Assembly (NCBI GenBank): GCA_026874595.1 | Contig: CM049309.1 | Span: 41,798,579-41,862,578, forward strand | Length of the DNA stretch: 64,000 nucleotides | From: Sipunculus nudus | Lineage: Eukaryota > Annelida > Sipuncula > Golfingiida > Sipunculidae | Reading direction: 5' to 3' | In this document: positions 56,030 through 64,000 of the stretch, in pieces | Numbering within the stretch: position 1 is the stretch's first letter | Layout: the number at the start of each line of letters is the position of its first letter | Notes under the pieces: generated by a model | Seen by the model: the letters and a program-made list of their open reading frames with translations, nothing else | The model's database searches: none | What the model was told of the DNA's origin: nothing | Made by a program: the position numbers and the translations under genes

Positions 56030-58655
56030 TACGATGCCGGATAAGGTGCCGTACAGAGAGAGTTCGGAGATCGCCGTTTAGGCGCCGAAAGGTGGAAAAA
56101 CTCCTTATATATTATCAAATTTAAGTTCCAACTGTAATCGTATCCGTGTCTGGACGAGTGGATACCATCTAAAAGATAACTGTATAAAAGTGCCATTAGG
56201 TCTAACCAGGGGATGTTAGTTAGAAGCACATTTAAGTAACGCACTACTAACATCTCCTGCATGTCTTTATGTACCTCACAAAAAGATCCATGTTATCAAA
56301 TATTTTTCTCTATATATACCGTTTAGCAAATTTATGGCTATAGATCACAGTTCCATATGATATTTTTGTACAAATATCTGCATAAATATTTATGAAAAGT
56401 TACAAAAGTTACACAATGACGCAAGAATTTACAGCTGATATTTAATAAGCTTACAAAGTTTATTCAGTCGTGCTGATATAAATGCTGATATTATTCTAAA
56501 ATTACTTTGCTCAATGACAATGGCTTCAGTCAATGGTACCTTCATTTATTTTTAAACCCATGTCTTGCACCTATATAGCCTGTAGCACTGATAATTAAGA
56601 GAGTCATTAAGAAAACAACCCTGATTATAATATAAGAACCCCGATCATAATAAATCAAAAGAATCAAGACGATTATGCCTGAATTTCCCCAGTCTGTACC
56701 ACACTGCGCAGACTCGAACTCACAAGAGTACGACTCTGCTGTTTAGGGATTAATAGAGTCAAAATCTAACCCCCACAATGCACCGGGGCTTCTAAATACA
56801 CCAGCAGTGTTGCTATTTATAAATGTAGTGAAGGGAACAACGTAGTCCGTTCAAGTGTGTCGGATAAGAATTGTTTCAAGGCAAATTGCATAAATATCGA
56901 CATTTTTGTAGTAAGGATTTTACGAAATAAGTGATATATTTTGTAAGCATAGAATATTAACAGAAGGTGTTTCTTTGAAATGTAACACTTTTTTATTTTA
57001 AAGTTTGACAGTAAAGACAAGTAGTTCCGGCCGTCAAACAGTGTCCAAACAGAAAAGATTTGTTTCGAGTAGTAACGACCTCATTCGGAAGGGTCAATGT
57101 GTACTCCCTGAGTTCATATGTACATGATATTAATGACGGTAATGCAAGCAGCAGGCACGTACAACACACAACGTGGTTTGGCTCCTTTGAAAGAGTAAGG
57201 GATGCAAAACAGATTTCGTTTAACGAACACAATATTCATTTGAAAAACATTGGAATAATGCGGATTTTTGAGTGGGCTCTTATATCTTTCATGTTTAAAA
57301 ATGAATTTCTAAAATTAGTATTTGATCAAAATTTAAAACTCATTTTAAACAATAAAGAATAAAGTAGAGTTAAAAAGAAGATTTGAGGTATTTGTCATGT
57401 ACTTAAAGAATAACAAGCTTAATTCGTTTGCTGTTACTGGGTTTTTGAAATTTTCAACAAAATATTAAAATATCATATGAAACAGTTTGAAAATTACATT
57501 AATACATATATCATAAGGAATAACACTGTTCCAGGTATATATTTATGGGTCTAACATTAATTTCAAAAAGACTGTGTTTATTTCAAATTAAGGGATATTG
57601 CTTTAACGTAAATGTACTCCGATTCGCCCTTTTGAGTCTAACTGAGTTTTTTTCTGTCTGAAATGGTGATCAATAAACACTCATAGGCCTACATCAATAA
57701 ACTATCAAAATAATCTTCCGAAAACGCTAAACATCTCATCTTTTTTTGGTTTGAGTGTTCTGTAGAACAGCCTTAATGCGAAGAAGTGGATCCAGAGGAG
57801 CCACCGCAACCTTTTCAATCTTCTTAAGGGTTTTAGACCTATTTTTGCGGTCTGGGTCCGGATCTGGGGACTTTTTCGGGTTTTGTCAATAGTCCTTGCG
57901 GGACGGACGCCTTCTATTCGAAAATCTTGGATCCGCCCTTGATACCGGTTACTCTTAAAAAGTTACACTGGAGGGCCTTTAAAGGCCGTTGTGCTATTAT
58001 ATCCTGCATACACAATTCACTTCAGTCTAGTTTCCAGCCATTTTCTACTTGTACAACTAAATTTAGACTGAAAACCATGCGTCATCGCATTACTCCACAT
58101 CTGTGTTTATGATACGCCGGCGAAGAACAATAAAATGAAAGACATTTCTTGTTCAAAGCTGGCAACCATGCTAGTGTGATTCATCATGGTGTAAGGTTTA
58201 CGGAACTTCCGGTTGCCAAACACGTCAATTTTTCATGGTCAAAAGGTCAAATATGAGCTAGGAAGAAACAAAAATTTCCCTATAGGCCTATAGGGTTTTC
58301 TAACTGCTGCAAGGAACATGAAAAAGAATGGCAAATACTATCAAAATCATCGTATATATAAACAGCTCATTTTTGGCGATACAAGGACACATACAGCACT
58401 TTAATTACCTGAGTTGTTGCCAGGAACGATCTCCGAAGAAGAAATTTTAAAAGTGCCAAATCACCTGCCTTTTAAAAAGAATAAATTTGATATCTGGCTT
58501 CCTCTCTGTATATATTAATGATCCAAGGGCAATTTTGATTGTGAAAAGTTCTTATAAGGCTTAAGTGAAGGAAATTTTACATGTTTGTAAACACAGCAAT
58601 GTTGACAAAAGTAAAAAACATGCAACCTCAGGTGGTAGGTCGCATATATACAAAG
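56030..58655. other. No gene recognised
   Basis: AT-rich sequence. On the minus strand a B-box-like GAGTTCGAGTC lies near 56711-56721. The 57740-58130 stretch is CG-richer and has short frames but no assignable domain. Confidence 0.4.
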
Positions 58656-58659
58656 GTAG

Positions 58660-58900
58660 AAAGGTCACTTGTTGCAAAACATCATTTGCAAAGCTCTGGC
58701 TTATCTGACTTGCTGCCAGATGCCCTTGTTTGAATTTGTTTTGATTATTTTGGCAGGCCTGCACATATTATAAAAACATTGATATAAACAAAACAAGCAG
58801 CCTGTGTGCGGTGATATCCACATTTTCTTGCCTATTTTTATGAAAGCTCCAAGGGATTTCCTTTAGTTTATAAAGGTCAGATAGGTGATTGGGCCCTTTA
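58660..58900. repeat. Dispersed repeat, copy 2 (partner at 3541-3775)
   Basis: Shared ordered blocks with 3541-3775, same strand; here it ends in GGGCCCTTTAAG. Confidence 0.65.
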
Positions 58901-58904
58901 AGTC

Positions 58905-60130
58905 AGAAATATGTCTGCCAGTCTGATGAATGAAACAACGAAGCATGTTACCCCACTTTACTAACAGGAAAATATTATAAAACACACACAGAGACAAATA
59001 ACCAGTTCTAGGTAGACTGGTGATTATCATTTTACTAGGCAAAGTTTATCTCTCGGCGATAAACCAAAACCTGCATGGATTGTGATTACGCGGACAAAAC
59101 CATTTGCCATGGAAACGCTATACATTTTGACGAGGCGTGCTATTGAAATGTTCTGTACTGGGAACACCCAAGTTAGAGCAGGATTTAGAGCATTCTCGGA
59201 GACGCAAGCCAGCGTAACAGAAACTGATCTGGAGAATTCCAGATGGAAATAAAAAAATGCAGCTATGATCCTATGAGACCATCAGAGCAGATAGCATATG
59301 TTTGTTGTCTCCATGCAGGGTTCCCCATGATGTACCTCATCCTTTGCTTGATATTTATGTATCCCTCTTGTCCATTCATTCATCATATTAACGCTTAGAT
59401 AAATGTTTAACTCAACTGCAATAAAATACCTGTCAAACAATATTTAGTGTCAAGTTTATCATCATATATGGTAGTGTTGTGCTAGAGATGTTGTTTTGCG
59501 GAACCTTTATCTCTTTTAACAGATACATAATATCAGTACTACCTCTCCGAATTTCAATTTCAAATAAGTTAACATCGTCGATCTCATCCTCTCAGCATAC
59601 AAGACCCATCATTTTCCTAGCTGTGCCAAGGAATCAGTTCTATTGACTGCAAGGGCTTCCACCAGATGTCTCTGCAGTCAATGCGATTGTCAGAGGGAGC
59701 ATCTCAAACCAACATTCAATTACAATATATGAATACATAAATATACGATAGCAATGTGTCTGTCATAACTAAACAAACGTTCGGAAACAGGAGTTTAATC
59801 TAAGCGTATGTGTGATTGTGGTAAGCAGAGGGACAACATGAGATCCCTAAGTTGCTAGTGCTATATGTTGCAATATATATTAAAAACACATCTGGACCAG
59901 ATCGGGATTCATTCCGGCCTAAATCCTGATATTCAATTGATAATAAAAAGAATGACTTCCTGTATAATCATTTGAAGGCAATGGCTACCCATACCCCTGA
60001 TCCAGATTATAACATTATTTACTAGCTAACTTTATGTCCACAAGGTTCTTTTCATTATCAAATCAATGTAAAATTGTTTATATTTATAGAGTTTACAGAG
60101 GTTAATCATCCTTAATTTAATCAGATGTAT
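58905..60130. other. No gene recognised
   Basis: Contains an X-box-like GTTTCCATGGCAAA (minus strand, 59103-59116) and a GATCGGGATT repeat fragment at 59885-59940. Confidence 0.4.
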
Positions 60131-60149
60131 GTGCTGAAGGAGTTATTTA

Positions 60150-60650
60150 GTGTTGTCAACTAAGGGTCTGAATAAGGATTTGGGCTGGATTAGAATCCGA
60201 TTGGTGTTACGCTCTAGTGACCAGCGTCTTCTGTGTCAACCAGCTTCCTATCCGAGAACATATGGCGATTGTTCTTTTTCAGTGGCTGCGCCAAAATTAT
60301 GGAATGAGTTACCCTCAGAACTCCCCATGTGTGAGAATTTTAACAGTTTCAAAAGACAAATAAAAAAATATCTGTTTCGGGCTGCATTTTTAAATTTATA
60401 GTTTTGCTCTTTATAAACTGTGCCTACATTTAGTTATATTTATAAAAACTGCAATTTATATCATATCCTGCCATCATATTTTTAATTATTTATCTCGAAC
60501 CAAATAGTTGCTTTAGCTTTCTTATCTTTTTCTTAAATTTTTATCATTGTATGTTTCATCTTCACCTGTAATCGCGCCACTGATCAGCACTGAGTGCTGG
60601 ATATTGGCGCGGTGTTAAATGAATAAATATTAGATTATATTATTAAATAT
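60150..60650 (+). mobile_element. Non-LTR retrotransposon 3' end (reverse transcriptase C-terminus and 3' UTR)
   Basis: The frame ending at 60401 reads LRSSDQRLLCQPASYPRTYG, then FSVAAPKLWNELPSELP and FKRQIKKYLFRAAF. The TYGD-x-SFSVAAPKLWN-x-LP string is the well-known C-terminal tail of reverse transcriptases in CR1/L2-type LINEs. Downstream, GGATATTGGCGCGGTGTTAA and AATGAATAAATATTAGATTA resemble the 3' end of such elements. The catalytic domain is missing, so this is a 5'-truncated copy. It sits between two GATCGGGATT repeat blocks (59885-59940 and 60655-60775). Confidence 0.85.
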
Positions 60651-60654
60651 TATT

Positions 60655-60775
60655 GGTCAGAATCCTGTTTGGGATTTGGTCTGGACTCGGGTATTGGTCC
60701 AGACCAATCAGCAATTAGTCTAGCCCAAATATTGATCGGGGTTTAGAGCGAACTTAATCTCGATCGGGACATATG
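60655..60775. repeat. GATCGGGATTTGGTCCAG repeat cluster, right part
   Basis: GGGATTTGGTCTGGAC, TATTGGTCCAGACCAATC and GATCGGGGTTTAG: same family as 53096-53235. Confidence 0.65.
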
Positions 60776-60779
60776 ATAT

Positions 60780-62000
60780 CCAAATATACAAACATAAAAT
60801 GCATTGTCTCCCGTGCCACAATCCGGTAATGAATGATAAAGTGGTAGTTTTAATACCGGCAGTTTGCCACCCCACCCATATGTTAATATATATGCTCATA
60901 ACAGGTCGGATCCCATCAGTTTACTAAAATGAAAGTCTTTATATGAGTCATGTCTTCATGACTAGTGCTGGTATGATTATTCCTGTAATACCGCGTATGA
61001 TTTATATCTTGCATTTAGACATTTCTTTGGCTCTTTGCCGATGAGAAGCATAGACTATATACGTCTCCCGCCCAGCGCACTCAACTCTGCGCTCTATTCC
61101 AGTCCCTCCTGGAGTGACCGTTTCTCTGCGTTTATTGGAAAGTCTTGCATTAATATTACATAATCATTTCATTTACCTTGATTGTGCAATATGATCTACA
61201 TAAACACCATTTAGCATTTACTTTCCGGTTTTTGACAAAAGTTTGGCCACACACACGGATACACAGAAAGGTACACCATTGGTACTGTAATGCATGGAAA
61301 TCATGTGTCCATCTTGTGGGGAAAATGCCAATAATAAACAATGTTTCATAACTACTCCATGCATAGACCTTCATGCAATCTGATATATCTTTGCTAATGT
61401 CCGTTCAGTAGAGATATAACGGAAGACACGAAGGACTATGCATAGACTGCTTCAAAAGTTTCCAAGGTACATATCTATCAAACAGAACACGTTTCAATCG
61501 CCTTAAGAGATAAGGGTGTCCCCTTCGCATATCGTGTGATATTGTAGCATACAAATCGGAACATAGCGTCTGCCAGTATATAGGGAAATCTCATACTGGA
61601 CCAATTCTTTTTCATTGTTCTGCTGAACTGCTGCCAACAAATGTCGTTCCCGTGTTCGTATTCTACCTTATCCTTACGGTTCATTATTTTGCACTTGAAG
61701 ACCATTTTAGTTCCATTGGAGATGTGCCAGGTCATAAAGAAGGCTGGCTAAACTATTTTAATATTTATAGATAAGACGACAACATACCCATGAAAGATGA
61801 CCACTAAGCTCAACATCTGCAAGTTGCAGAATTTCTTGCCTGGGAATACAAAGCAAGCTAGATTGTCCTTACATCCGAGAAACGTCATACCCAAGTTCAT
61901 ACTATGCGGCCGCTTTTTTTTGTTTTTGTTTTTGTCGTCGAAAGTTCGTTGACACAAGCACAGCAAAAATTAACCGACGCCTCTTTTGACGTAGAACAGA
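60780..62000. other. No gene recognised
   Basis: No supported exon. The minus-strand frame at 61478-61735 (85 codons) has no recognised motif. Confidence 0.4.
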
Positions 62001-62005
62001 TTACT

Positions 62006-62724
62006 GGGTCTGTCCCACTTATGCGAGTACAACCTGTTTGACGCCAATGAGGGTAGCCTGACTTCTACTGGCGTAGGTGTTGTTATAGGTTGTCATGGTA
62101 GGTTACCGCTACATGAGTCGGGTTGTCATAGGTGTTGTCGTACATTGTTGCTTGCTGACGTAGGCCCACCCTAGTCTCCAGTTCCTGAAACAGCTCACGA
62201 GGGATACTAGTAAAGTTTCTGAAGGCAGTCTCGTCTTCTTGCTGGAGCCAAGTCATCTGGTTTACTGGCCATACCCAGGTCTCTTCATGTACAAAGGCTT
62301 CAGTCACACAGACCTCTTCTTGGCCTTCTTCTCCGCCGTCTTCCTATCTTGCTGAACTCTCAGCATGAGGGCTGCCACAAGCAACAATACATTTCTTTTC
62401 AGTTGTCTTCATTTGTTCGTACCTCGTCGTAACTTGTAGTTGATGGACGTAGCATTAATTCATGTGTATTAGGTTATATATAGCCAGCGTGGTTGTTATA
62501 TTTCGTAAATGTGGTCTTCGGTTAAAGTACGAGATTGTCCTTTGTCAGGACGATAGTGTCGCCCGTTGTCGGCGCTTGCCGCGTCTTGACGTCAGAAAGG
62601 TGTTAGGTTGTCATAGTCTGTCGTAGACACTGTCGTAGCGAGGGTCCTGTCGATGGTTTTCGGCGACCTGGCACGATGATGACGAACGCAAACAGTCTAC
62701 AAAATCGCCCAAGTGCGACAGGCC
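62006..62724 (-). mobile_element. PIF/Harbinger-like element remnant with terminal inverted repeats
   Basis: Left end GGTCTGTCCCACTTATGCGA (62007-62026). The right end, complement from 62724, is GGCCTGTCGCACTTGGGCGA: 16 of 20 identical. CG-rich interior. On the minus strand it holds a short frame (62083-62360) like the N-terminus of Harbinger transposases. A clear 3-bp TA-rich target duplication was not established. Confidence 0.65.
62083..62360 (-). pseudogene. PIF/Harbinger transposase N-terminal fragment
   Basis: Reads WLQQEDETAFRNFTSIPREL then FQELETRVG. This resembles the region upstream of the DDE catalytic domain in Harbinger transposases (FRNF-x-R-x-xP-x-LF-x-EL-x-x-RVGP). The following lysine/threonine-rich stretch and all DDE blocks are absent, so it cannot be catalytic. 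A stop lies just upstream. Assignment is from recall of the family motif. Confidence 0.5.
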
Positions 62725-62729
62725 TAACA

Positions 62730-63040
62730 AATCGTGTCGGAAACTCATTCTGGTATTAGCCCGACAGAACTCACCGTTAGTAAAAATCGGCGAGATTGCA
62801 CCGGGCTATATTTCTGTACGCTTGTACACTACTGCTTTTGAAACACCTGGAGTTGCATTTCGAGCATTTTTTTTATACAGTAGAAACATAAATTCAAGTG
62901 CTATGTGCGTTTGGTGTTTTTAGTCCAGTCCCAGATTAATTTTTGTGGCAATGTTGACATGAGTATATAAGGGGTTCAAGGTGGTTTAATCATTCCTATC
63001 AGCCGATCCCTCCCAACAGTACTGTGTTGGATGGGCTTTA
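62730..63040. other. No gene recognised
   Basis: Unremarkable sequence. Confidence 0.4.
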
Positions 63041-63044
63041 GGGA

Positions 63045-63290
63045 AAAAAAAATATGGTATGGTTCTCAGGCACTTTTTTTTAAATCGGTGCGGGCGGGCG
63101 GTATTTTATTTTGACCTTTTTTGAATATTTCGATAAAATGTCATATGATCAGGGAAAAGTATGAAAATAACATTTTTTTTCGGTAAACAGGAAAATAACT
63201 ACATAAATTGTATTATTTATCTTCTTGAGAGATAAAAATCAAAATAAAAATTTTTGATACGCGGGCGGTGCCTGAGAACCATACCTTTAA
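63045..63290. mobile_element. MITE, GGTATGGTTCTCAGGCAC family, full copy
   Basis: Starts TATGGTATGGTTCTCAGGCA near 63053, ends GTGCCTGAGAACCATACC near 63268-63285. Interior has GATAAAATGTCATATGATCA and ATTTATCTTCTTGAGAGAT. Abuts the next element with only a few bases between. Confidence 0.85.
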
Positions 63291-63292
63291 TT

Positions 63293-64000
63293 GTATCCAC
63301 CAAAACAGAGTTTTGCGGATACTATGTTTTCAGCCGGACGCCGCCGCCATCGCTGCATAGGTGTCCGGAGAACTCCTCCGTAACCGCTGGGCGGAATTTT
63401 ACGAAACCCGGGATTATGTTAGGGTCACGTGTGAACTGCTGCGCCCCGATTTTGTTTTGACCTCTGACATTTCCTCTGTGCTCTTCGTCCATTTGTGCGT
63501 CTGTTCCCAGACATAAACCCACATATCTCGGGAACCGTTAGACCGATCAGGCTAAAAAATTTACACAAATGTAGCCCTTGGATAGCTTTATAAAATACAC
63601 TAAAATGGTGGCGCCACCTGCAACCATGTTTTAACTGCGTCCATCTGTTCATCTGCCTTGGGATAAAATCACTCATATCTCTGCATTGGTTGGACTTATC
63701 CACCTGGAATTTGGCATGTGTATACATCCTGGATAGCTTTCTCGATTTTGTGACAGGTGGCGCCACCTACATTCACGTTTACGCTGCAGACATCCAAGCT
63801 CATATCTCGGGAACCGTTTGACCGATCAGGCTAAAAATTTTTACACAAATGTAGCCCTTGGATAGTTTTATAACATACACTAAAAATGGTGGCGCCACCT
63901 GCAACTATTTTTGCACAGTGTCCGTCTGTTCATCTGCCGTGGGATAAAATCACTCATATCTCGGCAGTGGGTTGACATATCCACCTAAAATTTCTGCAGG
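63293..64000. mobile_element. AGGTGGCGCCACCT-palindrome element, copy 3 (cut by window edge)
   Basis: Begins GTATCCACCAAAACAGAGTT with the hairpin partner TTTTGCGGATAC, then GCCGCCGCC and TCCGGAGAACTCCTCCG as in copies 1 and 2. At least two ~279-bp internal units (CATATCTCGGGAACCGTT at 63522 and 63801) carry GGTGGCGCCACC near 63606, 63756 and 63890. A minus-strand frame (63425-63766) parallels the one at 7435-7743. Confidence 0.8.

Noticed and set aside
57927-58112. Frame with LKKLHWRAF resembling the LHWLPV motif of LINE reverse transcriptases
   Set aside because: Only about five residues match before the frame becomes unrelated; too weak to call a retrotransposon.

Overview
The window looks like animal nuclear DNA from a marine invertebrate, most likely a bivalve mollusc. 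It is AT-rich, has short exons in long introns with canonical GT-AG junctions, and is full of small DNA-transposon remnants, minisatellites and (AT)n microsatellites. The bivalve assignment is inferred from repeat style and gene structure. It was not tested by a search.

The one well-supported gene is on the minus strand and runs off the left edge. It encodes the N-terminal part of an LDL-receptor / LRP-family endocytic receptor. Eleven exons plus one 24-nt micro-exon (15920 down to 1) join with consistent reading phase into about 607 residues. Domain order: hydrophobic leader, four LDL-receptor class A (LDLa) modules, a short Thr/Pro linker, an EGF module, a calcium-binding-type EGF module, a YWTD six-blade propeller, then the start of a third EGF module. 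The remaining ectodomain, the C-terminal membrane segment and the tail lie outside the window. A further LDLa exon with compatible phase sits at 28145-28267, so the receptor may have a second, longer N-terminal form whose start was not found.

Layout. 1-15.9 kb: LRP-family exons, with introns holding several inverted-repeat elements (2.9, 5.0, 6.2, 7.3, 9.1 and 14.4 kb) and a 52-bp minisatellite that copies an intron-exon junction (12.05-12.34 kb). 16-18.6 kb: no recognisable gene. 18.6-22.8 kb: a 61-bp minisatellite of about 69 units, with a transposon-like element inserted in its last unit. 23.5-43 kb: mostly non-coding with the 28-kb exon, dispersed repeats, a tRNA-like sequence, microsatellites and one unrecognised 225-codon ORF. 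43.0-44.0 kb: a dispersed repeat followed by a CpG-richer block with promoter-like motifs. 44-64 kb: more repeats, including hAT-like and Harbinger-like remnants, a non-LTR retrotransposon 3' end, and two more copies of an element carrying the palindrome AGGTGGCGCCACCT.

No prokaryotic operon, CRISPR array, rRNA gene or intact transposase was seen.
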